DNA of 64,000 bases from Lysinibacillus sp. B2A1 (GTDB lineage: Bacteria > Bacillota > Bacilli > Bacillales_A > Planococcaceae), in NCBI GenBank assembly GCA_002973635.1, contig CP027224.1, positions 4,412,501 through 4,476,500 of the forward strand. Direction: 5' to 3'. The translations under genes were made by a program, and so were the position numbers. Below are positions 35,312 through 45,339 of this stretch, in pieces. Under the pieces are notes generated by a model. That model made no database searches and was not told the DNA's origin. It was given only the letters and a program-made list of their open reading frames with translations. The stretch's first letter is position 1. Every line of letters begins with the position of its first letter.

Positions 35312-37144
35312 TTACATACCTTGACCATTTTGTTCTAATATTAAATATTTCAGTCTCTCGCGTAAATATTCATTTTTCATACCAGGCTTTAATGTTGCAA
35401 TAGTAACTAAATGATTATTGTCCATCTCTAATAATTTGTCATCTTTAATATTAGTCGGACAAAGTGCTATAACCTCATCAACAACATGATCATTTCTCGT
35501 GTTAACTTTAATAATCATATTTACATACATTTTCAATTGCTCGACCACTTTACTTTGATTAGAGCTGTTAATAGATTTTTTGTTCCATACACGATTTGCT
35601 GGACTATACTTTGAATCTAATATTATCGTTTTCATAAAAGTATTATTCTCGTATATATCTAATCGAAAATCGGGTTTATTTCTACTGGATCTAGTCCAAT
35701 AGGGAGAGCCGAGCTTTTCAGCCTTCTCAGGTGACTTTCCTATAGCTGAATTGAAAATCAATTTTAATTTTATATTATCTTTTTCAAAGACAACAAATGT
35801 ATCATCTGGAATTGCCGGGATAGAGATTCCTATGCTTTCAGAGGAAACACTAAATATCCAACCTTCTATAGGCTTAAATTCTAACTCCATCAACATTTCA
35901 ATGATTTTAATGAAGCACCAATATTCATAAAGGACTTCTGATGACTTCCATGTATAATCATATAAATCTTCTACTTGGTTATCTATTTTCCCACTTATCA
36001 GCCTATACACTCTATAAAAATTATTGTATCCTGGTGTCTTTATAAATTGCTGCGAGAGCATAACTTTTGGCGGGATTTTCAAATTTTTTAAAAATGAATT
36101 ATTCTTAACGCCAATCAACATCCGATTAAAGGAATCGATTTCTTTACCAAACTCTTCAACTTTAACCAATTGTTTTTCCCTATTAGAAATTTTAATATTT
36201 TCACCAATATTATGATTTTTTTTATATCTCTTCAACTGGACTAACTCTGCCTCTAAATACTTCTTTAGCTCAACAATATCAAGTTTGGCCAAGTTTAAAA
36301 CTCGTTGGAATTCTTTAATAACCTTCAACAAATAATAATTTACATTGTTATCATACATATCATTCATTGAATAAGAATAGATTTCCCCGTCATTGACGGA
36401 TCTAAGATTATATAATGAAGAGCTATTTTTAATTTGGCTTAGTCGCAGAGATTTGTTATCAATTTTTCTACTTTTTGTGACAGGTATTAATGCATATTTT
36501 TTTTCTAAATCTGTATAAGTACTATTGAGCACAACATGCAACGCCTTTTTTATGATTAATTCCTTTTTAAGCAATATCGTAGCAAAATCAAGATATGTAG
36601 GATCAATTGAATTAACATCCTTTAGAATATCTAGCGAACTATTTTTCTTAATCCAATCTCTTGCTAACCCTTTAGCATGTAATTCTATTTCATGAATCAT
36701 TTGATTATGCTCTTCAATTTCTAAGTTATTTGGCTTAATCAAGATCTGACTATAGTACTCTGTACCCTCCCATTCTACTTTGATTTTGTAGACACCAGGA
36801 ATTAGTGGAAAGCCCACATCATTATTAAAGTGGCGATGAATCATCGTCTCATTATTAGATCTTATATATTCAAAGCCACTTTCATCAATTTCAATTGATT
36901 CCTGAATTTCATCAATATAATCAAAGCAATCCATATACAGCTTAGCTGTACTATTTTCTACATTACTTATACTAGAAAATCGAACTGCAAGGCTGTCATA
37001 CTCAAGTATATTAAAATCTTCTATAAAACCTACATCGGAAATTAACGAAAATCTATTGAGTTGATTGATATACTTTATTTCTTTATTGGATTTATAAGCA
37101 ATAAACTCCACCTTAAAAGGTATATTATTAGTAAGTATATCCAT
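35312..37144 (-). CDS. McrC-like nuclease subunit (DUF2357 + PD-(D/E)XK), 610 aa
   Basis: Partner of the McrB-like GTPase. The N-terminal ~270 residues form a DUF2357-like region. The C-terminal ~200 residues hold a PD-(D/E)XK nuclease (DUF524 type): KPDFRLDIY then ILDSKYS (about residues 490-510), i.e. Asp ... Asp-x-Lys. In McrBC systems this subunit cuts DNA when the AAA+ ring translocates from modified cytosines. Overlaps the mcrB-like gene by 17 bases, so translation is coupled. No terminator was spotted downstream. Confidence 0.85.
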   Translation of the reverse strand: MDILTNNIPFKVEFIAYKSNKEIKYINQLNRFSLISDVGFIEDFNILEYDSLAVRFSSISNVENSTAKLYMDCFDYIDEIQESIEIDESGFEYIRSNNETMIHRHFNNDVGFPLIPGVYKIKVEWEGTEYYSQILIKPNNLEIEEHNQMIHEIELHAKGLARDWIKKNSSLDILKDVNSIDPTYLDFATILLKKELIIKKALHVVLNSTYTDLEKKYALIPVTKSRKIDNKSLRLSQIKNSSSLYNLRSVNDGEIYSYSMNDMYDNNVNYYLLKVIKEFQRVLNLAKLDIVELKKYLEAELVQLKRYKKNHNIGENIKISNREKQLVKVEEFGKEIDSFNRMLIGVKNNSFLKNLKIPPKVMLSQQFIKTPGYNNFYRVYRLISGKIDNQVEDLYDYTWKSSEVLYEYWCFIKIIEMLMELEFKPIEGWIFSVSSESIGISIPAIPDDTFVVFEKDNIKLKLIFNSAIGKSPEKAEKLGSPYWTRSSRNKPDFRLDIYENNTFMKTIILDSKYSPANRVWNKKSINSSNQSKVVEQLKMYVNMIIKVNTRNDHVVDEVIALCPTNIKDDKLLEMDNNHLVTIATLKPGMKNEYLRERLKYLILEQNGQGM

Positions 37145-39038
37145 ATAAGTTCAACTCTCTTATTTTACGTTTTAAGGAGGTTGTAGTAACTTTAAACTTT
37201 TCTTCATCAAGAACACTTAAAATGTCTTCCTCTGGATTTTGCAACACTAGCTCCAGTTCTTCAACAGTTCCTCTGATTTTAGGAATAATTTTTTGTGAAA
37301 TTTGCAAATCAAACGCTTCCTCTCTTTTAAGCGAATGTTTCATAGGTAAATTTAACATATACGAGTTGATATGATCTAACACCCTAAAGCCAATTCCTTT
37401 AGAGGAATCAATTTTTATCAATAAACGATTGATGTTATTTAATACTTCAATTTCTTCATTAAGTAATTTAATTTCTTTTTTATTGTTTGACCAATTATCA
37501 AAATGATAATAATCTACAATTTTTTTTTCATTTTTATTTTCTCTAATGACTGTTTCAACCGATACTGCGTTTAATGTGTTAATCCAATTATTAATATGAT
37601 TTTCTGGGATATTAAACTCAATATAATTACTTCGGTCTAAAACTTTATCTGATAATGTTTGAGTTGTTTCATCAATATTAATCGTTCCCACAAATAAAAC
37701 ATTTGAATAAATAGGAATTTCATATGGATACTGTTCACCATTCAACACTCGACCTACCAATTTTTTACTATATAAAGCAATCTTCCTTTCGGTTCCTTCT
37801 AACTCTAGAACACTTAAAAACTGAGAAAAATAATGCTCTACTTTTGCTAGGTTCATTTCATCGAAGCAAATTAAATATAATTTATCACGATTATTTTTCG
37901 CCTCTAATAGCGTATCTACTAGTCCGGATTCTGAAGGTCTATAGATATTATTAATAGTATCTAAAAATCCAACTAAATCTGTATCTTCCTTCCAGTTCGG
38001 CTTAACTGGAATCATTTTAAACTGTTGCATATCCTTATTAATAAGACCTAAAGATTGGGCGTAATTGTACACTAATTGAGACTTTCCTGTACCAGAAGCA
38101 CCACTTAAAATCACTAACCTTCTTGTTTTTAAAGCTGTATGGAAATTAACAACCTGCTTCTCCTCAAAAATTAAGCCTTTTTGCTTCAAGTTAGCAAATA
38201 AACTTTCCAAGAAATCATTTTCTGAATAAAGATCTTCCTCATATTCTTCGATTGGATCTTCTATAATCTCCTTTAATTTGATTTTTTTATCGAGACTAAC
38301 TGTTTGACCAAGCTTGGACAATCCTTCCCCTAGAATAATTTCATGGAAGTAATCATAGTCAATATAAATCGCATGTGGTTCTATAATCATTAAATCCCTG
38401 TATTCTTCAAAATCTAACGGAATCTTTTTGATTGTATCTTCTGGTGTAACATGCCACCCGTCATTTAACTTTTCAAAGTCCTTAAATTCACCATATAAGA
38501 AATCTCCAGAAATTAAACAAGAAGTTGTAATCTTTTCTAAATAGTCATAATTACCAATTGCGTTTGACTCTAATAATCTCTTTTCAAACGCGAATCGATT
38601 GTAATCACTGAAGATTGGAATCGTAACTAAGCTACCAATTGCATTTTCAGAAATTCCTGTTGGACGATCAATGATTTTTAAAGTGTTTTTAGAAATCTTA
38701 ATGTTCTTTTCACCATAATTGTTTTCATCAATATACGGTTTAAATATGAACAATTTTTTTGAAGCAAATTCACTGAAGATATCTTCTTTAAAAAATGTTT
38801 TGCTTTCTGAAAACCTTTCCCATTGTGAATCTTTAATGTTGTTCTCATAACCTGCTACAAATTTATTTTTAAATAATTTTTGATATTCTAAAGGAATATC
38901 ATCAATATTTAATATATCTAAAAAGAATTGAAACTGATTAAATTGAAGCGTTTGTTTAACTGGCAATAAATTAGGATGGATCTCTTTTAATTTTTCTTCG
39001 TCTGCCAAAGTCCCAACTAAATAAACATTTAATTCCAT
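37128..39038 (-). CDS. McrB-like AAA+ GTPase, 636 aa
   Basis: Motor of a type IV McrBC restriction system. The first ~290 residues form an unrecognised specificity domain. AAA+ core: Walker A LSGASGTGKSQLVYNYA (about 309-325), Walker B LYLICFDEMNLAKVEHYFSQ (about 385-404), and VGTINIDETTQTLSDKVLDR, with the N-x-x-D that marks GTP-using McrB proteins, followed by the arginine finger region. AAGAGGAG lies nine bases before ATG 39038. The N-terminal domain does not look like the EcoK McrB 5mC-binding fold, so the recognised modification is unknown. Confidence 0.88.
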   Translation of the reverse strand: MELNVYLVGTLADEEKLKEIHPNLLPVKQTLQFNQFQFFLDILNIDDIPLEYQKLFKNKFVAGYENNIKDSQWERFSESKTFFKEDIFSEFASKKLFIFKPYIDENNYGEKNIKISKNTLKIIDRPTGISENAIGSLVTIPIFSDYNRFAFEKRLLESNAIGNYDYLEKITTSCLISGDFLYGEFKDFEKLNDGWHVTPEDTIKKIPLDFEEYRDLMIIEPHAIYIDYDYFHEIILGEGLSKLGQTVSLDKKIKLKEIIEDPIEEYEEDLYSENDFLESLFANLKQKGLIFEEKQVVNFHTALKTRRLVILSGASGTGKSQLVYNYAQSLGLINKDMQQFKMIPVKPNWKEDTDLVGFLDTINNIYRPSESGLVDTLLEAKNNRDKLYLICFDEMNLAKVEHYFSQFLSVLELEGTERKIALYSKKLVGRVLNGEQYPYEIPIYSNVLFVGTINIDETTQTLSDKVLDRSNYIEFNIPENHINNWINTLNAVSVETVIRENKNEKKIVDYYHFDNWSNNKKEIKLLNEEIEVLNNINRLLIKIDSSKGIGFRVLDHINSYMLNLPMKHSLKREEAFDLQISQKIIPKIRGTVEELELVLQNPEEDILSVLDEEKFKVTTTSLKRKIRELNLYGYTY

Positions 39039-39399
39039 TAATAAAACTCCTCTTAAAGTTATATCTATTTATAAAATCATTTAAGTTTATACGAATGAAA
39101 AAATATAAACTTATTATAACAAAAATATAGCCAATAGTTTTATGTTATTGGGTGATGATGGAATATTTGTCTAACATTACGTTCAGAATTGTTTATGAGT
39201 GTTCCTTTTAAGATACTGACCTTTTTCATGGCTAATAAAAATTTAAAATCTACACTTGGCAGACAAATGCTTCTAATTTTGATGAATTATTAAAATACCA
39301 CTCTCCGATTGTTGAATCATTCTCTCACTTGGAGATAATAAAGATCATTCATCATTTGCCTCAAATCAAACTGTACTTTCTTCTACATAAGATATAATT

Positions 39400-40025
39400 T
39401 TTATTAACTTTCTAAATCGATTGCTTCTTACGCAGGGGGGATGTGTAGTGTAATAGTCATGTAATTGTTTAAAGGCTTCATTATCCAATTTACGGTATCA
39501 TCACACGGAATAAAAGAGCTCGAAGTTTTCTTCTACCATGCTTAGAAATCCGTTTTTATCCTTTATGCTGTCCAGAAGAGTTTTCACTCAATGTGAGTCC
39601 CACTAGCTTCATTAATTGACATGGATGTCCAAATTGTAGAGAGAACCGACTTCTGAAAGCAGCTCGACAATCGTTACGTCGCAGATGCTTGGAACAAAAC
39701 TTAACTATTCATAGTGTGTCATTTTTTCGATAGTTCGATTAACTGTTCAGTGAGGGGGTCTTATTGGTGTTACATCAATTTGTACTGATCTAGGAGTGTC
39801 GATTTCTATTCGTGCCATTACTATTCCCTCTGTCAGTCCGATCGAGTGTTTTGTCACTTCGACTAATTGTTTGGCTTTTGGTAGCTGAGGCGATTTCAAG
39901 CCCTCACCTGCCGGTATAAAAACAATAGTTCTTCGGGAGATTTCCCTTAAAAATCGTCCATCACGCATTAAACGTGCAATGACGAGCGCATCCTTTTGAA
40001 GGTGTGTTAATCCTGATAATAGCTA
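39400..40025 (-). pseudogene. Degenerate IS110-family transposase
   Basis: Reading the minus strand across frames gives IS110 landmarks in order: KDALVIARLMRDGRF (40000-39955), KAKQLVEVTKHSIGL and EGIVMARIEI (about 39880-39790), PSICDVTIVELLSEVGSL (about 39690-39640), LVGLTLSENSSGQHKG and ISKHGRRKLRALLFRVMIP (about 39610-39495), and a tail FKQLHDYYTTHPP. Frameshifts, stops and a missing N-terminal DEDD half make it dead. It overlaps the end of the HNH gene. 39040-39400 holds nothing else recognisable. Confidence 0.8.
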
Positions 40026-40768
40026 TAAAGCTGGTTAATATCTATAATTATTCCTCCATCTACTAGCCTCTCTCTTCTGCTATTGAATAACTTATCTAGT
40101 ATCTCCTTTTTATCCCTAAACAATCCAAAATGAATTTTCTTATGACAAACTAAACAAATTGAAACTATATTAGCATAGATGTCTAGGCTATGATCAAACT
40201 GCTCCTGATACTGCATAGGGATAAGATGATGAGCCTCCACATAATTCTTTCCATTAAACTTAGAAATAAATTGCTTGTGTTGATTATCGAACTCACACAA
40301 ATAGTTTGCATCAGTCACAGCCTCACTAGCATATCTAGGATTTCTACACCACACCTTTTTGCTATTTAAGGGGTTATATTTAGGTTTATCTAATGGTTTA
40401 TCTTCAATTTTCAACCTACTGCCATCTAAATGATTTTCTGTAAGGTACTTTTCAAATTCTCGTTCCTCTCTAAATAGCTCAGCTTGTAACTCCGAGTCAT
40501 GGTGAAACTTAATGTATTTTTTAAAATGCTTTAAAGCTGTACTATACATTCTATTTCCTTTGTCATTCTTCTTTTTAAATTCAGGATTATTAAGGATTGT
40601 ATCAATAAAATCTGTATTAGTTTGATTAAACAAATCCATTCTCTCTAATCCATAATTACCTAACTCAGATGATATTGTATTAATTGCTTTTGAATATCTC
40701 CCAATGGAGTAAGGTTTTAATTCAGCATGGTTTTCTAACCACTTAGCAAAAGTTTCTATATTTATCAA
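40007..40768 (-). CDS. HNH endonuclease, 253 aa
   Basis: The N-terminal ~120 residues are helical and unrecognised. The C-terminal HNH domain has C158, the first His pair in YVEAHHLIPMQYQ (H180-H181), N200 in DIYANIVSICLVCHKKIHFG, then C208, H209 and H213, completing the beta-beta-alpha-metal site. McrA-like or DUF3427-associated HNH enzymes of this build often restrict modified DNA. It lies between McrBC and the type II nuclease, on the same strand. Its last 19 bases overlap the IS110 remnant, so the original C-terminus may have been altered by that insertion. Confidence 0.85.
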   Translation of the reverse strand: MINIETFAKWLENHAELKPYSIGRYSKAINTISSELGNYGLERMDLFNQTNTDFIDTILNNPEFKKKNDKGNRMYSTALKHFKKYIKFHHDSELQAELFREEREFEKYLTENHLDGSRLKIEDKPLDKPKYNPLNSKKVWCRNPRYASEAVTDANYLCEFDNQHKQFISKFNGKNYVEAHHLIPMQYQEQFDHSLDIYANIVSICLVCHKKIHFGLFRDKKEILDKLFNSRRERLVDGGIIIDINQLYSYYQD

Positions 40769-41183
40769 TGTTACTTAACACCACTCTTTCATTTATTATA
40801 TAAATAAATATAAAAATAACTCACAAATAATCAGAAGCATTAATATGTCTTCCTCTTCATTGAATCTGAAATAATAGACGTATCATAATAGCAAATAACA
40901 CTAGAATTGTTCCATTATAATGTAAGAAACTCATACAGATAATCTTACTTTACTAATTTACTGATATAAGCTAGTACATGAAAGGAATATACTCCTCATC
41001 TTTACTTGTTCATAAGTTCTATTGACTCATATCGCACACTTTCATTATTCCTATCTCTAGAATGAACAAAAAAGAGCGCTTGTCCTGCGCTCCTTGGCAT
41101 TAAAAGGTCTTTAGTTCATTTCATCCAAAATTTATAATTACATTATTTAATAAAACTGGAATTCAACTATGATCTAATCTTTT
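40769..41183. other. Intergenic, terminator at 41074-41092
   Basis: Only the hairpin GAGCGC / GCGCTC (41074-41092), followed on the minus strand by six U, can be interpreted: terminator of the restriction endonuclease gene. Confidence 0.7.
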
Positions 41184-41993
41184 TTAATTATATCTATCTA
41201 CAATCAAACTATCCCAATAGGAATTATTTGCTCTCCATTGAGAATAAGGTCTTTTATTCCCTTCATACATGCCACTATCAAAAAAAACAGTCCCTTTTTC
41301 AACAAGTTTAATCCAAGAATTATAATTAAATGGTTCACCAAAGCATATTTCATTATAAGCCCCATTTAAACCTTTTTTACATGTAAACCAGCCCTTATCA
41401 TTAAATTTATCTTCAAGTTTGGCTTTCAAACATTTATCATTTCGCTTTGAACTCGGTGATATTTCACCAAACCATGTAGCCAATATTACTTTTCCATTTC
41501 GAAATTGATCTGGAACAATATTAAACTTATCTTCTCTTCCATCTTTACTAAAATCATAAATAGCAATTACATCATTTGTCGGAGTAATTTCTAATTTTTG
41601 ACCAAATTTATTAAATTTATCGATTTTAGGACATGGCTCTCCTGACCAGGAGTGACGACCATTTTTTTCTATATTAGGTTTCCCAAATATTCTTAAAAAA
41701 TGATCTCTTCTTTCTATTGCACTTTTTTCTTTAAACACATGTGAAAAATTAGGTTCATTAAAAATATATCTATTTGCTGACCAATCACCAAAAGTGGTTT
41801 TAGAAGTAGTTTCATTTTTAAGCTCATATCCATAGAGGTCTGCACGGTTATCACCATTGGCACTAATTCCAAATTGTTTTTCCAGCCAATGACCTTTACT
41901 TCCATCATGATTAATATTTGCCCCAGTTACATCAGGAGATTTCCCCTTTACATTTGATCTAAATATTTCGATTATGCGTTCCTTACTTGTCAT
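41184..41993 (-). CDS. Type II restriction endonuclease, MvaI/BcnI/LlaMI-like, 269 aa
   Basis: Cleaves unmodified DNA. D52 ... E57-x-K59 in NRADLYGYELKNE is the PD-(D/E)XK-type active site. The layout of GANINHDGSKGHWLEKQFGI, then the active site, then NEPNFSHVFKEK matches my recollection of LlaMI-type enzymes and the monomeric MvaI/BcnI group, which cut CC(N/S/W)GG. The exact site cannot be told from sequence. The matching m5C methyltransferase is not adjacent but 3.3 kb away (45340-46545). Terminated by the hairpin at 41074-41092. Confidence 0.78.
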   Translation of the reverse strand: MTSKERIIEIFRSNVKGKSPDVTGANINHDGSKGHWLEKQFGISANGDNRADLYGYELKNETTSKTTFGDWSANRYIFNEPNFSHVFKEKSAIERRDHFLRIFGKPNIEKNGRHSWSGEPCPKIDKFNKFGQKLEITPTNDVIAIYDFSKDGREDKFNIVPDQFRNGKVILATWFGEISPSSKRNDKCLKAKLEDKFNDKGWFTCKKGLNGAYNEICFGEPFNYNSWIKLVEKGTVFFDSGMYEGNKRPYSQWRANNSYWDSLIVDRYN

Positions 41994-42366
41994 ATTATTC
42001 TCACCCTTTGTTCATTTTAAATAACACATCAAAGTATTTATTGTTTAAATAGTTTTAGCGTTAATCTATTTTTGAAATTGTATACATAATACTATTTACA
42101 ATTATTATTAATAATACCATATTACCATATTTTATCCAAAGTAATTATCCGTAAATTCTATTACTATAAATTATTTTAATTTTCTATTAGTCATACTAAT
42201 ATGAAATACTAGATAAGTAACGAAAGAAAAGCAAAGCTAACGACTAAAAAGAAAATAAGAGAGAGAAATTCAACTTAATTTTAATAAAAATGAGCGCTTA
42301 AGGGGATTTTTATTTTTTCGTTCGATAGGTAACCGTTCATAATAACTCTTTTTCTACCTTTTCAAA
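41994..42366. other. AT-rich intergenic stretch
   Basis: No gene, repeat or clear hairpin seen; presumably holds the promoter of the endonuclease gene. Confidence 0.4.
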
Positions 42367-43038
42367 CTATTTTATATCTGTTGTTTTTAATACCTCATCA
42401 ATATCTTTAAATTTATCTACAAATCCATAATCAATAGCATCCCACAAATATAAAGAAGCTATTGAACAGTAAGGTTTCCAATTTTCCCCTTTTTCTTGTA
42501 AAATTAGTTTATTATCATTATTATTAGTGCCATAAAGCCATCTGCTTGCTCTCTGTAAACCAACATCACCAAGTGATAATATATTTTTTCTTCCAAGAGA
42601 AAAAATTAAAAACATTTCAGCAGTCCATAATCCTATTCCTTTCACATTTGTCAAAGTTTGTATTACTTCGGAATCTGGTAACTTATCTAGAATTAAAAGG
42701 TTAACTTCTTGAGATTGTACTTTTAAACAAAGATCTCTAATATATGAAATTTTTTGTTTTGAAATACCTACTTCGCGTAAAGCCTCATCAGTAACTTTTT
42801 CTATAGTAAAAGGATTAACTTGGTTATTTACTAAGTTACATAATCTCGATGAAATAGTGGATGCCGCTTTAACAGATAACTGTTGTCCAATAATCGAACG
42901 TATTAATGCAGAAAATCTGTCTTCCTTTAAATCAAAACTATTTTCTCCAATTAGCAATATTAACTTTGCCAATTGAGGGTCAACTTCTTTAAGTGCTATT
43001 AATTCTTTACTTTCAAGATCAAATTTTATTTTTTTCAT
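42367..43038 (-). CDS. AlkA-like HhH-GPD DNA glycosylase, 223 aa
   Basis: Removes damaged or modified bases. HhH motif LTNVKGIGLWTAEMFLIFSLG (residues 129-149) followed by the catalytic D158 in LGDVGLQRA; SIIGQQLSVKAAS near residue 48 is the other family signature. Length fits bacterial 3-methyladenine glycosylase II. No cysteines for an Fe-S cluster. The start is ATG 43038, one base after the stop of the MazG-like gene (43040), so the two are coupled. Lying inside an R-M locus it could repair T:G mismatches from m5C deamination, as the HhH enzyme Mig-Mth does for its R-M system, or attack alkylated or hypermodified phage bases. Confidence 0.9.
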   Translation of the reverse strand: MKKIKFDLESKELIALKEVDPQLAKLILLIGENSFDLKEDRFSALIRSIIGQQLSVKAASTISSRLCNLVNNQVNPFTIEKVTDEALREVGISKQKISYIRDLCLKVQSQEVNLLILDKLPDSEVIQTLTNVKGIGLWTAEMFLIFSLGRKNILSLGDVGLQRASRWLYGTNNNDNKLILQEKGENWKPYCSIASLYLWDAIDYGFVDKFKDIDEVLKTTDIK

Positions 43039-43039
43039 T

Positions 43040-43447
43040 TTAATTAGGTCCCTTTTTATTTTCTTGGTAGGAAATATCTTTATTTTTCCGATATTTTATC
43101 TCGTTCATTTTTTTATAAAAGCTATCTTCAAGATCTATCTCAAAAAAGTTAGCAAATTTACAAATATACGCGATACAATCCGCCAGCTCTTTTCCAATGT
43201 CTTCTTTAACAATATTCTTTGCTATTTTAAATGCTTGGTCCTCTTCCATCCCATCATTTTTATATTTATGAGTAATATTAAACGCTTTTCGAAATTCTTC
43301 TGCTACCTCAGACACCTCAGTTGTTAATAACATGTAGTTATTAAGTAGAGAGGACCTGCTTTTTTCATATTCTGAAGTTTGTATTTCCCAATTCATTTCT
43401 TTTTGAAATCCTGCTGCAAATTCTTGAATTTTTTTCATTGTTTTCAC
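43040..43447 (-). CDS. MazG-like nucleotide pyrophosphohydrolase, 135 aa
   Basis: All-alpha NTP-PPase fold. Metal-binding acids are visible in LTTEVSEVAEEFRKAF (E-x2-E-E) and in DIGKELADCIAYICKFAN (E-x2-D), the E-E-x-x-E ... E-x-x-D pattern of MazG. Such enzymes hydrolyse non-canonical dNTPs or alarmones. Coupled to the AlkA-like glycosylase gene, so one protein would clean the nucleotide pool and the other the DNA. ATG 43447 is the only reasonable start. Confidence 0.85.
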   Translation of the reverse strand: MKTMKKIQEFAAGFQKEMNWEIQTSEYEKSRSSLLNNYMLLTTEVSEVAEEFRKAFNITHKYKNDGMEEDQAFKIAKNIVKEDIGKELADCIAYICKFANFFEIDLEDSFYKKMNEIKYRKNKDISYQENKKGPN

Positions 43448-43626
43448 TCCAATACTTATATAACATACTATCTTAAATTTATTTATCTGCTTAATATAAA
43501 TTATTAAAAATTCCCTTATCTACAAAATTTCCGAACTAAATTAACAAGTTAATATGTACTTTAACTATGATATTATTATAACCATAATTCACTAATATTT
43601 TAGTAAGAATCTGGAGGGATTTATAA

Positions 43627-45153
43627 ATGTTTGAATTATTATATGAAGGAAAAATCACTATTGAGGGAATCCCAATACAATGGATTCCGAAAATAGAGAT
43701 ATATTATCCAGATTTACCACAATTCCCTATTATGTATATACATACCGAATATAAAGATGAAAGAATAATAGCATGTCCAGTAAGTGTGAATTTTTTTATT
43801 TCAGGGAAATATTGTAACGCAGAGTTTACTGTTCTTTCAAATCGTACTTTCAATGCTATAACGAATGAAATATTAGAAAAAGAAATAATGGAGAGAATAG
43901 GATTTTCGAAGAAGATTTCTAAAAATGATATAATAGAATGCTGCAAATCAAATAAACAATTCGAAAATATAATGGCTGACCTATGGCAATATATTGAAAA
44001 ATCATATGGGGAATCAATTCCTTTTGGAAGATATTATGAAGAGATATATTCAATAGTACGTTTTGTTTCTGCGTGGCAACCTAAAACTGGAAGACAAAGT
44101 GAAATGAGAATGCTCTATAATTTTATGAGTGCTTTCGGTGAAGAAGCTGTATTTCCTCAAGAATGGAGTCATTTAGAATACTACATTATTCCTAATTATG
44201 ATGATGCTCTAAGGTCAGACTTTTCTGATTTTAAAAAATTCAACAAGTTATATATTGCAATGAATAAAGTGTTTGAGATGGAATTTTCTAAGACCTATAC
44301 AATTCAAAATGTTACATTTAAAGTAATGTCTAAAGCTTGGAAACAAAATAAAAATGATTTTATTAACAGTGTTTCTAGGAGATTATTAAGTCAAGAAAAA
44401 ATTAACCTTGAAGATAAGTATTATATTGAATTACTAGTTGACGCATTCAATAGACATGCATGGAGAGCCGCTTTTTTTATAAGTGCATATTTAAATATAA
44501 AAAATACTGATTACCGTTCTTGGACAAAAGAATTCTTTATGGAATTCTATGATAGAGGAAGTAACTTAAAAGGGTATTCTGAAAAAGTGATGGCTTGTTT
44601 TTTGCAACAAGGTTTTGGAAAAGAAGAAATAATACCAGTGGATACTTGGATTGAAACATTTTATAAATTTCCATTAGGAATTAATTCAAGAACTGATTTT
44701 TATACATTGTTTGATGGGTTAGGAAAAATGGAAAGGGTTATATGGCTTGCCAGTCAATCAAATAAAACAAACATGAGAGACTTCTTTGACATATTATGGT
44801 GCCAAAGGTATGGTGTAATTGGTAATAAGACACTCAGAGGAATAAATCCACTTGCTTGCTATGGTTGTAAACTAAAAAACACCTGTGTGGGATTAGCTAA
44901 CTCAAAGAATTTGAATGTATATATCGATAATGATATTTCAACGGAAGATTTTGACAAGTTGATACATTTATATAATATACAGTTTATTTGCATTCTCGAA
45001 TATGATGTTCCCAAAAAAATTTATAAAATAAATTCAAATAAATGGACTTTAGTCGATGAATTTTCTGGTTATATTTTAATTGAAAATGACAAATTAAACA
45101 CGGACTTAATAAAAAAGAAAATAATAACTTTTGATGAATTTGTTTCCAAATAA
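43627..45153 (+). CDS. Divergent endonuclease III-superfamily protein with Fe-S-type cysteines, 508 aa
   Basis: Not an annotated family that I know. Residues ~315-420 align with endonuclease III: LKGYSEKVMACFLQQGFG matches the HhH LPGVGRKTANVVLNTAFG with K320 at the place of catalytic K120, and D339 in IPVDTWIETF matches D138 (spacing 19 against 18). C392-x18-C411-x2-C414-x5-C420 resembles the 4Fe-4S loop (C-x6-C-x2-C-x5-C) with a longer first gap. The first ~310 residues and the last ~85 are unrecognised and could supply recognition. GGAGGG precedes ATG 43627. It is transcribed divergently from the MazG/AlkA pair across a 179-base gap. Predicted glycosylase/AP lyase; activity untested. Confidence 0.7.
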   Translation: MFELLYEGKITIEGIPIQWIPKIEIYYPDLPQFPIMYIHTEYKDERIIACPVSVNFFISGKYCNAEFTVLSNRTFNAITNEILEKEIMERIGFSKKISKNDIIECCKSNKQFENIMADLWQYIEKSYGESIPFGRYYEEIYSIVRFVSAWQPKTGRQSEMRMLYNFMSAFGEEAVFPQEWSHLEYYIIPNYDDALRSDFSDFKKFNKLYIAMNKVFEMEFSKTYTIQNVTFKVMSKAWKQNKNDFINSVSRRLLSQEKINLEDKYYIELLVDAFNRHAWRAAFFISAYLNIKNTDYRSWTKEFFMEFYDRGSNLKGYSEKVMACFLQQGFGKEEIIPVDTWIETFYKFPLGINSRTDFYTLFDGLGKMERVIWLASQSNKTNMRDFFDILWCQRYGVIGNKTLRGINPLACYGCKLKNTCVGLANSKNLNVYIDNDISTEDFDKLIHLYNIQFICILEYDVPKKIYKINSNKWTLVDEFSGYILIENDKLNTDLIKKKIITFDEFVSK

Positions 45154-45154
45154 A

Positions 45155-45191
45155 ATAAACAGAAAATGACTACCAAGTCATTTTCTGTTTA
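45155..45191. terminator. Perfect 17-bp hairpin between convergent genes
   Basis: ATAAACAGAAAATGACT / AGTCATTTTCTGTTTAT, loop ACCA. It begins right at the stop of the 508-aa gene and can end transcripts from both sides; the U-tract is weak. Confidence 0.65.
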
Positions 45192-45339
45192 TCAGAGTAT
45201 ATTTTTTGAAGGTATTCTATTCATTAAAAATTTCAAGTGAAATAAAGATTTACGCAAATATTCCCTATAAACCTACTATAAATGTCTAAAATCCCCTTGT
45301 TTAAATCATCTTCTATTCTAGAATAAACTTTTCTTTAAT

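Noticed and set aside
35312..39038. McrBC genes as part of a DISARM or BREX system
   Set aside because: No BREX/DISARM partner genes (pglX, brxC, drmA-like) are present; the two-gene overlap fits a stand-alone McrBC.
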